Part shown: in pieces, positions 8,368 to 16,773 of the stretch
Layout: the number at the start of each line of letters is the position of its first letter
Position numbering within the stretch: the stretch's first letter is position 1
Assembly: GCF_001556045.1 (NCBI RefSeq)
Contig: NZ_LSIC01000094.1
Location: 186,001 to 250,000, forward strand
Length of the DNA stretch: 64,000 bases
Direction of reading: 5' to 3'
Origin: Bradyrhizobium sp. CCH5-F6
GTDB taxonomy: Bacteria > Pseudomonadota > Alphaproteobacteria > Rhizobiales > Xanthobacteraceae
Translations under genes and position numbers: made by a program
The notes under the pieces: model-generated
Database searches by the model: none
Told to the model about the DNA's origin: nothing
What the model saw: the letters and a program-made list of their open reading frames with translations, nothing else

Positions 8368-8535
8368 AATCGCGGCGAAATTCACCTTGAACGGGGATTT
8401 TGCCCGTCAGCCTTGACGGGGGCGCTGTTCCCCCGTGTATGGGCGAGAATCTGCAAAGAAACTGCCCGTTTGGCGCCTGATTCCGCTATTATATCCGAGC
8501 AACTTCCGATCCCCGTTGCGCGTGTCCGAGATCGC

Positions 8536-10272
8536 ATGTCGAAGAAGTCCTTTTTCAAGGCGCTGACCGAGACCGGCCCGTTGATCGCGCTGGGGACGTC
8601 GCTTGCGATCCTGGTCTCGATCGTGGGACCCGCCTCGGCGCAGTTCTTCAACTTCCCCGGCTTCGGCGGCCCGCCGCAGCGTGCGGCGCCACCCCCGCCC
8701 CGCGGTGGCGGCGGTGGAGGCGGCGGCTGGTTCGGCGGCGACTTCTTTGCACCATTCCAGCAGCAACCGCCGCAGGCGCCCCGCCAGGACTTTTCGCGCG
8801 CACCGGCGCCGGCCAAGCGCGACACCATCCCTGAGAAGAACGTGCTGGTGATCGGCGACGCCATGGCCGACTGGCTCGCCTATGGCCTGGAAGACGCCTA
8901 CAGCGAGCAGCCCGACATGGGCGTGATCCGCAAGCACAAGACCACGTCCGGCCTGATCAAGTACCAGCCCAAGGGTGAGCCCGCGGACTGGGCGGCGGCG
9001 GCCAGGGGCATTCTCGAGACCGAAAAGCCCGACGTGATCGTCGTGATGCTCGGCCTCAACGACCGCATCGCCATCCGCGAGCCCGCTTCCGACAAGACGG
9101 ACAAGGCGGCCGCCGAAAAGGACAAAGACAAGAAGAGCGACAAAGGCGCGCGCGCCAAGCCGCAGGCAAAGCCGGGTGACGCCAAGCCTGGCGAGACGAA
9201 GCCCGGCACCGATACTGCCGCCAAGCCGGACGACAAGCCTGCCGACGCCGACCTGCCGCAGGACGACGCCGACAATGCCGACACGCCGGCGGCCGCGCCG
9301 GAGAAGACCGCCCGCAACCCGAACGGCCTCTACGAATTCCGTGACGACCGCTGGGTCGAGCTCTACGGCAAGAAGATCGAGGAGCTCGCCAACATCCTCA
9401 AGGCCAAGGGCGTGCCGGTGCTCTGGGTCGGGCTGCCCGCGGTTCGCGGACCGAAGGGCACCGCGGACACGCTGTTCCTGGATTCGCTGTACCGCGAGGG
9501 CGCGGCCAAAGCCGGCATCACCTATGTGGACGTTTGGGACGGCTTCGTCGACGAAGCCGGCCGCTTCCTTCAGAAGGGCCCCGACTTCGAAGGCCAGATC
9601 CGCCAGCTCCGCAGCTCCGACGGAATCTATTTTACCAAAGCCGGCGCGCGCAAGCTCGCGCACTATGTCGAGCGCGAGATCACGCGCCTGCTTGCGGGAC
9701 GCTCCGGCCCGATCGCGCTGCCGAGCGAGCCTGGGACCCCCGATACCAGCGCCGAGCCGGGCAAGCCCGCGCCGCGGCCGCTGGCCGGGCCGATCGTGCC
9801 GCTGGTTGCTGCCTCGATATCGACCGATCAGTTGCTGGGTGGCCCGGGCACGCGTCCCGCCGCCGTCGACGCGCTCGCTGCGAAGACCATGGTGAAGGGT
9901 GAGCCGCTGGCGGCTCCGGCCGGTCGCGCCGACGATTATGCCTGGCCGCGCCGCGAAGTCGGCCGCGAGCAGGCCAAGGGCGATACCCCAATGGCAGCAA
10001 CCACGCCCGACGGCGGCGCGTCTCAAGGCTCGCCAGGCGCGGCCGCGGCGATCGCCCCGCCAAAGCTCGCGCCGAAGAAGCCGCAGGTCCTGCCGCAGCA
10101 GCCGGCGCAGTCGACGCCCTCAGCCCGGGATTTCTTCGGGTTCGGCTCGCCGCAGCCACCGCCGCCGCCACGCCAACTGGCGCCGGCGCCAGGGCCGCGT
10201 AATCCGAATTCAAATCCAGGGATCCCGCGGCCCCCCGCCAATGTCGGGCGAGCGGCCGAGATGTTCCGTTAG
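8536..10272 (+). CDS. SGNH/GDSL-type hydrolase of the DUF459 family
   Basis: This is an exported protein of about 578 residues. A signal or anchor helix (about 17-38, ending GPASAQ) is followed by a Gly/Pro-rich spacer with a run of eight glycines. The DUF459/SGNH fold then starts with VLVIGDAMADWLAYGL (a GDS-like block in which the expected nucleophile Ser is Ala) and VMLGLNDR. A long Lys/Asp/Pro-rich insert (about 195-260) splits the domain, which resumes with YEFRDDRWVELY. The last 150 residues are low-complexity proline- and alanine-rich. The missing nucleophile suggests a binding rather than an esterase role. ATG at 8536 is preferred; the frame is open to 8413. Confidence 0.8.
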   Translation: MSKKSFFKALTETGPLIALGTSLAILVSIVGPASAQFFNFPGFGGPPQRAAPPPPRGGGGGGGGWFGGDFFAPFQQQPPQAPRQDFSRAPAPAKRDTIPEKNVLVIGDAMADWLAYGLEDAYSEQPDMGVIRKHKTTSGLIKYQPKGEPADWAAAARGILETEKPDVIVVMLGLNDRIAIREPASDKTDKAAAEKDKDKKSDKGARAKPQAKPGDAKPGETKPGTDTAAKPDDKPADADLPQDDADNADTPAAAPEKTARNPNGLYEFRDDRWVELYGKKIEELANILKAKGVPVLWVGLPAVRGPKGTADTLFLDSLYREGAAKAGITYVDVWDGFVDEAGRFLQKGPDFEGQIRQLRSSDGIYFTKAGARKLAHYVEREITRLLAGRSGPIALPSEPGTPDTSAEPGKPAPRPLAGPIVPLVAASISTDQLLGGPGTRPAAVDALAAKTMVKGEPLAAPAGRADDYAWPRREVGREQAKGDTPMAATTPDGGASQGSPGAAAAIAPPKLAPKKPQVLPQQPAQSTPSARDFFGFGSPQPPPPPRQLAPAPGPRNPNSNPGIPRPPANVGRAAEMFR

Positions 10273-10293
10273 TTCGCTTGCGTGATTTGGGAT

Positions 10294-10392
10294 GTCATTC
10301 CGCGGCGCGCGCAACGCGAGCCCGGAAATAACTTCACCTGTACCAACGAATGAATTCCGGGCCCGCACCAGAAGGTGCGAGCCCGGAATGAC
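10294..10392. repeat. palindromic intergenic repeat (GTCATTCCG family)
   Basis: The element starts GTCATTCCGCGG and ends GCCCGGAATGAC, with internal copies of GAGCCCGGAA and ATTCCGGGC in opposite orientation. It sits between convergent genes and resembles the common rhizobial GTCATTCCGGG palindrome. Confidence 0.75.
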
Positions 10393-10409
10393 GTGGTATT
10401 GGCTCAATC

Positions 10410-10778
10410 TCAATAGCGCCAGCGCGGCGGCGGGCGGCGGGCGGGTCGCGACATCAGGAGCGCCAGCGCGAAGCCGATGCCGCCGGCGACCAGCAGCGCG
10501 CCGAGCGGGTTGTCCTGCACCTTCTGCGCAATGGCCTTAGAACCGTCGCGGAAGGTTTCGCCACTGTTCTCGTAGGCGTCCTTGGCATAGCTCGCCGCGG
10601 TGTCCGTGGCATCACGCACCGCATCCTTGGCCTGGCCGTAGAGATTCTGCACCGTGCCTGCAGCTTCCCGTGCCTTGCCCGACGCCTGCGTCTTGGCATC
10701 GCCTGCGATGTCTCCGATCGCGCCTTCCGCGCGTCCGGCAAATTCCTTGGCCGATCCAACAATACGATCCGTGTCCAT
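10410..10778 (-). CDS. CsbD-like general-stress protein with C-terminal membrane helix
   Basis: This 122-residue protein has an N-terminal CsbD-type region (about 1-60; GSAKEFAGRAEGAIGDIAGD) rich in Ala, Asp, Lys and Gln. An amphipathic helix follows, then a hydrophobic segment (about 92-110, GALLVAGGIGFALALLMS) ending in an Arg/Pro-rich tail, as in DUF883/YqjD proteins. CsbD proteins are stress-induced in bacteria, though their activity is unknown. The ribosome binding site GAGGAGGAA is strong. An EcfG-type promoter with one mismatch lies 30-54 nt upstream of the ATG (10808-10832), so stress regulation is likely. Confidence 0.85.
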   Translation of the reverse strand: MDTDRIVGSAKEFAGRAEGAIGDIAGDAKTQASGKAREAAGTVQNLYGQAKDAVRDATDTAASYAKDAYENSGETFRDGSKAIAQKVQDNPLGALLVAGGIGFALALLMSRPARRPPPRWRY

Positions 10779-10807
10779 GACGTTCCTCCTCGGGGGTCAG
10801 CCCAAGT

Positions 10808-10832
10808 AACCGATCAGGGGCAGCGCAGTTCC
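10808..10832 (-). promoter_or_regulatory. candidate EcfG (general stress) promoter, one mismatch
   Basis: On the minus strand GGAAC (10832-10828) and GGTT (10811-10808) are separated by 16 nt; the family consensus is GGAAC-N16/17-CGTT. Transcription would start near 10800, about 22 nt before the CsbD-like ATG. Confidence 0.5.
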
Positions 10833-10839
10833 ATGACGT

Positions 10840-11577
10840 TTAGAGAATGAGCCCACCATCGACGACCAGCGTCTGGCCGATGATGTAGGACGACAGCGGC
10901 GAGGCCAGGAACAGCGCCGCGCCCGCCATGTCGGCCGGCGTGCCCAATCGTCGCAGCGGGATGCGCGCGAGTGCGCCTTCGAGCCGCTTCGGATTGTCGG
11001 TCGTCACCTTCGTCATCTTGGTGTCGACGAGACCGGGTGCGATGCCGTTGACGCGGATGCCGTCCTCGGCCCAGGCCTCGCCCAAAGTCCGCGTCAATCC
11101 GACCGCGCCGGTCTTCGACGCATTGTAGGCGGGATTGCCCATGGTGGAATGATAAGCGGCGGTCGAGGACACGATGATCAGCGACCCCTTGGAATCCCGC
11201 AACATGGAATGGAAGCGCGTCGCGCAGGCCATCAGGCTCATCAGGTTGACCTCGACCACCTTGCGAAAGCCGGCCATCTCGAACTCGCCGCGGCGATAGA
11301 GCACCGCGCCCTGCGCCAGCACGAGCACATCGAGCCTGTCGAAGGACGGCTTGAACGCCTCGACCGCTCCGGCATTTCCGACATCGAGCTGGGCATAGGC
11401 GAGGCCCGTGAGATCGGAGCCTTCCTCGATGGAATATTCCGCGGGCCGGGCACGCGTGCCGCAAACCGCGACATGCGCGCCTCTCGCGCGAAACGCCTGC
11501 GCGATGCCGTTGCCGATGCCGCTGGAACCGCCGACCACCAGCACCTGCTTGCCTGAGAAATCGAGCTCGTTCGCCAT
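10840..11577 (-). CDS. SDR-family NAD(P)-dependent oxidoreductase
   Basis: This is a 245-residue classical short-chain dehydrogenase. The Rossmann glycine motif is GGSSGIG (16-22), and the catalytic Ser138, Tyr151 and Lys155 are present (PAYNASK). The NNAG structural motif is replaced by LAQGA (about 87-91). The C-terminal PGLVDTKMT and VVDGGLIL are typical. The substrate cannot be told from sequence. It is divergent from another SDR and a TauD-type dioxygenase, so it may belong to the same small catabolic group. Confidence 0.88.
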   Translation of the reverse strand: MANELDFSGKQVLVVGGSSGIGNGIAQAFRARGAHVAVCGTRARPAEYSIEEGSDLTGLAYAQLDVGNAGAVEAFKPSFDRLDVLVLAQGAVLYRRGEFEMAGFRKVVEVNLMSLMACATRFHSMLRDSKGSLIIVSSTAAYHSTMGNPAYNASKTGAVGLTRTLGEAWAEDGIRVNGIAPGLVDTKMTKVTTDNPKRLEGALARIPLRRLGTPADMAGAALFLASPLSSYIIGQTLVVDGGLIL

Positions 11578-11681
11578 CGCGGCCTCCCCTTGCTTGTTTT
11601 CGTCTTGCTTGTTTGACCTGTCTGCGGATCGATGCCAGCCTTGTCAATCACAACAAGAACAAGCACAGCGCGAGGAACAGC
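11578..11681. promoter_or_regulatory. divergent promoter region between two SDR genes
   Basis: These 104 nt carry both promoters. CTTGCTTGTTTTCGTC and CTTGCTTGTTTGACC form an imperfect direct repeat near 11590-11620 that could bind a regulator. Confidence 0.35.
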
Positions 11682-12461
11682 ATGTCCGACGTCAAGGAGC
11701 TCAGCCGGTCCGTGAAGGGTCTGACCGTCCTCATCACCGGCGCGGCCAGCGGCATGGGGCGCGCGACTGCGCGCGTGTTCGCCACCGAGGGCGCCAACGT
11801 TGCGGTCACGGATTTCGACGAGCAGGGCGCGCATGCGGTCGCCAAGGACATCACGGCGAGCGGTGGCGCAGCAAGAGCGTGGAAGCTCGACGTCGGCGAC
11901 GGCGGCGAGATCAAGCGCGTGGTCGGCGATGTCGCCGCGCATTTCGGGGCGATCGACATCGTCGTCAACAATGCCGGCATCTCCGTGCGTGTCGCGATCG
12001 ACGATGAGGCCTATGAGGACGCCTGGGCCAAGGGCATCGCCGTGATGCTGACGGCGCATCCGCGCATCATCCGTGCCGCGCTGCCGCACCTGCGCAAGTC
12101 GAGGAGCCCGCGCATCGTCAACATCGCCTCGACCGAGGCGCTCGGCGCCACCGCGCTGCACAGTCCCTATTCGGCGGCGAAGGGTGGCGTCGCCAGCCTC
12201 ACCCGCTCGCTGGCGGTGGAGCTCGGCCGCGAGGGCATCACCGTCAACTGTATCTGCCCCGGACCGATCCGCACCGCCATCACCGACCGAATCTCCGAGG
12301 AGCACAAGGCGATCTACGCCAAGCGCCGCACCGCGCTCGGCCGCTACGGCGATCCTGAAGAGGTCGCGCATATGACGCTGAGCCTGTGCCTGCCGGCGGC
12401 GTCGTTCCTCACCGGCGCCGTGATCCCGGTCGACGGCGGATTGATGGCGCGGAACGCGTGA
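11682..12461 (+). CDS. SDR-family oxidoreductase
   Basis: This 259-residue classical short-chain dehydrogenase has TGAASGMG (19-26), VVNNAGI (94-100) and catalytic Ser150, Tyr163 and Lys167 (YSAAKGG). The C-terminal PVDGGLMARNA fits the family. ATG at 11682 follows GCGAGGAAC; the longer frame from 11613 lacks a ribosome site. The next gene, a TauD-type dioxygenase, lies 98 nt downstream on the same strand, and the two may form a catabolic operon. The substrate is unknown. Confidence 0.88.
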   Translation: MSDVKELSRSVKGLTVLITGAASGMGRATARVFATEGANVAVTDFDEQGAHAVAKDITASGGAARAWKLDVGDGGEIKRVVGDVAAHFGAIDIVVNNAGISVRVAIDDEAYEDAWAKGIAVMLTAHPRIIRAALPHLRKSRSPRIVNIASTEALGATALHSPYSAAKGGVASLTRSLAVELGREGITVNCICPGPIRTAITDRISEEHKAIYAKRRTALGRYGDPEEVAHMTLSLCLPAASFLTGAVIPVDGGLMARNA

Positions 12462-12559
12462 CGGCCATGCGCGGCGAGCGTTGACAACGACTGACGCGGG
12501 AGTAGCTTTTTCGCCAACAGGGCGGGACCAACCGCTCGCGACCCGCGGGAGAGAACGTC

Positions 12560-13447
12560 ATGACGATCGCCATCCGGCAGCTCCAGAAGCATTTTGTCGG
12601 CGAGGTGTCCGGCCTCGATTTGCGAAAGCCTCTCACCGAGGCTGAAGCGCGCCAGGTCGAGGCCGCCATGGACAAATACGCGGTGCTGGTTTTCCACGAC
12701 CAGGACATCACCGACGAGCAGCAGATGGCCTTCGCGCTGAACTTCGGCCAGCGCGAGGACGCGCGCGGCGGCACCGTCACCAAGGAGAAGGACTACCGGC
12801 TGCAATCCGGCCTGAACGACGTCTCCAATCTCGGCAAGGACGGCAAGCCGCTGGCGAAAGACAGCCGCGCGCATCTGTTCAATCTCGGCAATTGCCTGTG
12901 GCACTCCGACAGCTCGTTTCGTCCCATCCCGGCGAAATTTTCACTGCTGTCGGCGCGCCTGGTGAATCCGAAGGGCGGCAACACCGAATTCGCCGACATG
13001 CGCGCGGCCTATGACGCTCTCGACGACGAGACGAAAGCGGAGATCGAGGACCTCGTCTGCGAGCACTCGCTGATGTATTCGCGCGGGTCGCTCGGCTTCA
13101 CCGAATACACCGACGATGAGAAGGAGATGTTCAAGCCGGTGCTGCAGCGGCTGGTGCGCACCCATCCCGTCCATCGCCGCAAATCGCTGTATCTCTCGTC
13201 GCATGCCGGCAAGATCGTGGGCATGAGCGTTCCCGAGGGCCGGCTGTTGCTGCGCGATCTGACCGAGCACGCGACGCAACCCGAGTTCGTCTACGTCCAC
13301 AAATGGAAGCTGCATGACCTCGTGATGTGGGACAACCGCCAGACCATGCACCGCGTCCGCCGCTACGACCAGTCGCAGCCTCGCGACATGCGCAGGGCGA
13401 CAGTGGCGGGGACCGAGCCGACGGTGCAGCAGCAGGCGGCGGAGTAG
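12560..13447 (+). CDS. TauD/TfdA-family Fe(II)/2-oxoglutarate dioxygenase
   Basis: This 295-residue enzyme hydroxylates or cleaves a carboxylate, sulfonate or aryloxyacid while converting 2-oxoglutarate and O2 to succinate and CO2. The iron-binding facial triad is visible: His115 and Asp117 in LWHSDSSF, and His264 in TMHRVRRYD, followed by an arginine-rich stretch (RDMRRAT) that would bind 2-oxoglutarate. ATG at 12560 follows GGGAGAGAA. It follows an SDR gene that could oxidise the product. It resembles 2,4-D/alpha-KG dioxygenase-type members more than taurine dioxygenase, but the substrate is not established. Confidence 0.9.
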   Translation: MTIAIRQLQKHFVGEVSGLDLRKPLTEAEARQVEAAMDKYAVLVFHDQDITDEQQMAFALNFGQREDARGGTVTKEKDYRLQSGLNDVSNLGKDGKPLAKDSRAHLFNLGNCLWHSDSSFRPIPAKFSLLSARLVNPKGGNTEFADMRAAYDALDDETKAEIEDLVCEHSLMYSRGSLGFTEYTDDEKEMFKPVLQRLVRTHPVHRRKSLYLSSHAGKIVGMSVPEGRLLLRDLTEHATQPEFVYVHKWKLHDLVMWDNRQTMHRVRRYDQSQPRDMRRATVAGTEPTVQQQAAE

Positions 13448-13540
13448 CGCGCGTCACGCGCAGCTCAGCAAATGGTGTCATCGCCCGGCTTGACCGGGCG
13501 ACGACAGCGGCGAATAGGAGCGAATACAGCGGACCTGATG

Positions 13541-14185
13541 CTACGCGTGCCCGGCCTCGTTCGAGAGCATGCCGGGATCGATACCGATCTTCTGCAAAGC
13601 ACGGGTGTATTTGTCGTCGACGTCGTCGCCGAAGATCAAATCCGCATCGGCATCGCAATGCAGCCAGCCGTTGCTCTGGATCTCCGTTTCGAGCTGTCCC
13701 GGCGCCCAGCCGGCATAGCCGAGCGCGAGGATGGCGTGCTTGGGGCCGGAGCCGTTGGCGATCGCGCGCAGGATGTCGACGGTCGCGGTGAGGCAGACGC
13801 CGTCGTCGATCCGCAGCGTCGCATTCTCGATGTAGAAATCGCTGGAATGCAGCACGAAGCCGCGGCCGGTGTCGACCGGGCCGCCCCGCAGCACCTTCAT
13901 GCTTTCGGCATTCTCCGGCAGCTTGATGTGCTCGCCCTTCCTGATGATGCCGAGCTGCTGCAAGAGCTCGGGGAAATCGATGCTGCCGGCCGGGTGATTC
14001 ACGATGATGCCCATCGCTCCCTCGGCGGAATGGGCACAGAGATAGATCACCGAGCGCTCGAACCTGGAATCGCCCATCACGGGCATCGCGATCAGGAGCC
14101 GGCCGTCGAGATAGCCGGCCGAACTGGGCGGCGCGTGGCCCGAGCTGCGGGTGCTTTCGCCCGTCCTCTTGCCTGTGGGAGCCAT
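13541..14185 (-). CDS. YqgE/AlgH family protein
   Basis: This 214-residue protein has the family hallmarks: [20 protein letters not shown], then [16 protein letters not shown] and [14 protein letters not shown]. The conserved YqgE fold starts near residue 25; the N-terminal extension is poorly conserved. The family is widespread in Proteobacteria and is annotated as a possible transcriptional regulator of alginate genes, but its biochemical activity is unknown. It is monocistronic. Confidence 0.93.
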   Translation of the reverse strand: MAPTGKRTGESTRSSGHAPPSSAGYLDGRLLIAMPVMGDSRFERSVIYLCAHSAEGAMGIIVNHPAGSIDFPELLQQLGIIRKGEHIKLPENAESMKVLRGGPVDTGRGFVLHSSDFYIENATLRIDDGVCLTATVDILRAIANGSGPKHAILALGYAGWAPGQLETEIQSNGWLHCDADADLIFGDDVDDKYTRALQKIGIDPGMLSNEAGHA

Positions 14186-14334
14186 CGGTGAAGCACTCCG
14201 GTTTCAATTCCTATCCTGATGTCGGACCGGGCGGCTGTCAAATCAAGGCTTGCGGCGACTTGATCGGAGACTCAAGTCCATCCATCACAAGCAATTCAAT
14301 GGTTTGGCCCTGGGCGACCCTGTAAAGACGTACC

Positions 14335-15174
14335 ATGCTCACGAGAGTTCCCCTGCATGCGGCGATTGGCGTCGCGGCAACCCTGCTTGCGTCGTCTTTG
14401 ACCATCGCGGCCCGTGCCGATGACGCGTCGCCGTGGCAACGCGACGGACATTCCGCGGTGCGGCTATTGGCGGGATCGCGCAGCGGCGCGGTCCTGCTCG
14501 GCGGTATCGCGTTCCAGCTCCAGCCCGGCTGGAAGACCTATTGGCGTACGCCCGGCGATTCCGGCGTTCCACCGCGGTTCGACTTCTCGAAGTCCGACAA
14601 TGTCGAGGCGGTGACGATCATGTGGCCGGCGCCGCTGAAATTCGACGACGGCGCGGGCGGCCATTCGATCGGCTATCACAACCAGATCGTGCTGCCCTTG
14701 CGCATCGTCGCCAAGGCGGCCGACAAGCCGGTGACCTTGCGCGCGGAGATCAACTACGCGGTGTGCGAGAAGCTCTGCATTCCGGTCGAGGCCAGCGTCG
14801 AGCTCGGCTTCAACAGCGTCGCCTCGACCGAGGATGCGAACTTGCGGGCCGCGCTCGATACCGTGCCCAAGCCCGCCAATATCGGCGACCCCAATCCGCT
14901 CACCATCCGCGACGTCAAGCGTGACGGACCCAAGAACGTGGTGGTCGACGTGGTGACGCCGGACAGCCGCAACGTCAATCTGTTCGTGGAAGGCCCGACA
15001 CCCGATTGGGCGCTGCCGATTCCGGAGCCGGTCAAAGAAAGCCCGGCCGGCGTGAAGCGTTTTTCGTTCGAGCTGGACGGCCTGCCGCCGGGCGCAAAGC
15101 CGGATGGCGCGGCGTTGAAGTTCACGCTGGTCGGGCCTGACAAGGCGTACGAGTTCAATACGAATCTGGATTAG
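14335..15174 (+). CDS. exported DsbD N-terminal-domain-like thiol-disulfide protein
   Basis: This 279-residue protein has a signal peptide (1-28, ending AARADD) and one DsbD-alpha-like domain. The redox pair is in INYAVCEKLCIPVEA (CxxxC), as in the N-terminal domain of DsbD that passes electrons to periplasmic partners. Aromatic blocks such as GWKTYWRTPGDSG are typical. No transmembrane or thioredoxin domain follows, so this is a stand-alone periplasmic domain. Its electron donor must be encoded elsewhere. Confidence 0.88.
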   Translation: MLTRVPLHAAIGVAATLLASSLTIAARADDASPWQRDGHSAVRLLAGSRSGAVLLGGIAFQLQPGWKTYWRTPGDSGVPPRFDFSKSDNVEAVTIMWPAPLKFDDGAGGHSIGYHNQIVLPLRIVAKAADKPVTLRAEINYAVCEKLCIPVEASVELGFNSVASTEDANLRAALDTVPKPANIGDPNPLTIRDVKRDGPKNVVVDVVTPDSRNVNLFVEGPTPDWALPIPEPVKESPAGVKRFSFELDGLPPGAKPDGAALKFTLVGPDKAYEFNTNLD

Positions 15175-15348
15175 CGAAGGATTGAGTCTGGCGAAGCCTC
15201 GTGATTGCGAGTTTTCTCGAGTAGCCAGCATTTGGAATCATCGGTCCCGGAGAGTGGGGCAATAGCGCCCCCACCCAACCGAATCTTAACGAATGGTTGC
15301 TAAGTCCCAGGCCTGCCGCAGCATGCGAAAAATCGGGGACTGTTCGAC

Positions 15349-16773
15349 GTGGCCGTGATGGATGCACAACCCGCAACGACCGGACCGGCCGCGCTGATGG
15401 CGCGGCTGAGGGCCAAGTTGACGGGCGGATCGAGCGAAGCATCGCTGACGCGGCGGCTCGCCGGCACCATCTTCATCATCCGCGTGATCAGCGCGGGACT
15501 AGCCTATGTCTCGCAGGTCCTGCTCGCGCGCTGGATGGGCACGTCCGACTACGGCGTCTATGTCTATGTCTGGACCTGGGTGCTGCTGCTCGGCAGCATG
15601 ATGGATTTCGGCATCTCCGCCTCCGCGCAGAAGATCATCCCGGAGTACCGCACCAGCGGCGAGCAGGCACTGCTGCGCGGCTTTCTCTCCGGCAGCCGCT
15701 GGCTGACCTTTGCCGTTTCCGCGCTGGTCTCGCTCGCCCTTGCAGGCATCGTCAGGCTGCTGTCGCCCTGGATCGACCCGGCCGAGGAACTGCCGCTCTA
15801 TATCGGCTGCATGACCCTCCCTGCTTTCGTCGTCGCCAATACCCAGGACGGGATCGCGCGCTCGCATGACTGGATGCAGCTCGGCCTGATGCCGCAATTC
15901 ATCATCCGCCAGGCGCTGATCATCTGCCTCACGGCCGCGGCCTTCCTGCTCGGCTATCATCTCGGTGCGGTCGCCGCGATGGTCGCGAGCGCAGGTGCTG
16001 TCTGGATCGCCATGACCGGGCAGATGCTGGTGCTCAACCGCAAGCTCGCCGGTCACATCGAGCCGGGACCGAAAGCCTATGACGTCAAGGGCTGGCTCGC
16101 CGTCTCATTGCCGATCCTGCTGGTCGAGAGCTTCTACCTGCTCTTGTCTTACACCGACGTGCTGGTGCTGCAGCAGTTCCGCCCCTCGGACGAGGTCGGC
16201 GTCTATTTCGCCGTGGTGAAGACGCTGGCGCTGGTCTCGTTCATCCACTACGCGATGTCGGCAACGACGGCGCATCGCTTTGCGGAATACAATGCACTCG
16301 GCGACAAGGCGCGCCTGTCGGCCTATGTGGCCCACGCCATCAACTGGACCTTCTGGCCGTCGCTGGCCGCGACCATTGTGCTGCTGGCGCTCGGCAAGCC
16401 GTTGCTCTGGCTGTTCGGGCCACAATTCGTGATCGGCTACGACATCATGTTCGTCGCTGCGATCGGGCTCGTGGTGCGCTCCGCGATCGGGCCGGTGGAG
16501 CGGCTGCTCAACATGCTCGGGCAGCAGAAGATCTGTGCGCTGGCCTATGCACTGGCCTTCGTGATGAACCTCGTGCTCTGCATTGCGCTGGTGCCGCGCT
16601 ATGGCGGCCATGGCGCCGCGGCCGCGACCTCGATCTCGCTCAGCTTCGAGACGGTGCTCTTGTTCTGGATCGTGCGGCAGCGGCTCGGCTTAGCCGTCGC
16701 CCCCTCAGCCGCTCTGAAATGCGACGACCGCGGCATCCGCCACCAGCAGCGCGTCGAGCATCTTGCGGCCTGA
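15349..16773 (+). CDS. Wzx/MATE-type oligosaccharide flippase
   Basis: This 474-residue polytopic membrane protein of the polysaccharide biosynthesis (Wzx) class has about 12-14 hydrophobic segments, starting with GTIFIIRVISAGLAYVSQ. It probably flips lipid-linked glycans across the inner membrane. GTG at 15349 is preferred because GGGGAC lies 8 nt upstream; ATG at 15358 is in frame. The last 23 residues are polar and unlike the rest, and their DNA overlaps the 3' end of the convergent LysR gene by 69 nt, so the original stop may have been lost. No glycosyltransferases are adjacent. Confidence 0.87.
   Translation: MAVMDAQPATTGPAALMARLRAKLTGGSSEASLTRRLAGTIFIIRVISAGLAYVSQVLLARWMGTSDYGVYVYVWTWVLLLGSMMDFGISASAQKIIPEYRTSGEQALLRGFLSGSRWLTFAVSALVSLALAGIVRLLSPWIDPAEELPLYIGCMTLPAFVVANTQDGIARSHDWMQLGLMPQFIIRQALIICLTAAAFLLGYHLGAVAAMVASAGAVWIAMTGQMLVLNRKLAGHIEPGPKAYDVKGWLAVSLPILLVESFYLLLSYTDVLVLQQFRPSDEVGVYFAVVKTLALVSFIHYAMSATTAHRFAEYNALGDKARLSAYVAHAINWTFWPSLAATIVLLALGKPLLWLFGPQFVIGYDIMFVAAIGLVVRSAIGPVERLLNMLGQQKICALAYALAFVMNLVLCIALVPRYGGHGAAAATSISLSFETVLLFWIVRQRLGLAVAPSAALKCDDRGIRHQQRVEHLAA

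Noticed and set aside
8407..10026. A long minus-strand frame under the SGNH protein
   Set aside because: It is a shadow of the plus-strand gene with low-complexity Arg/Gly/Leu content.
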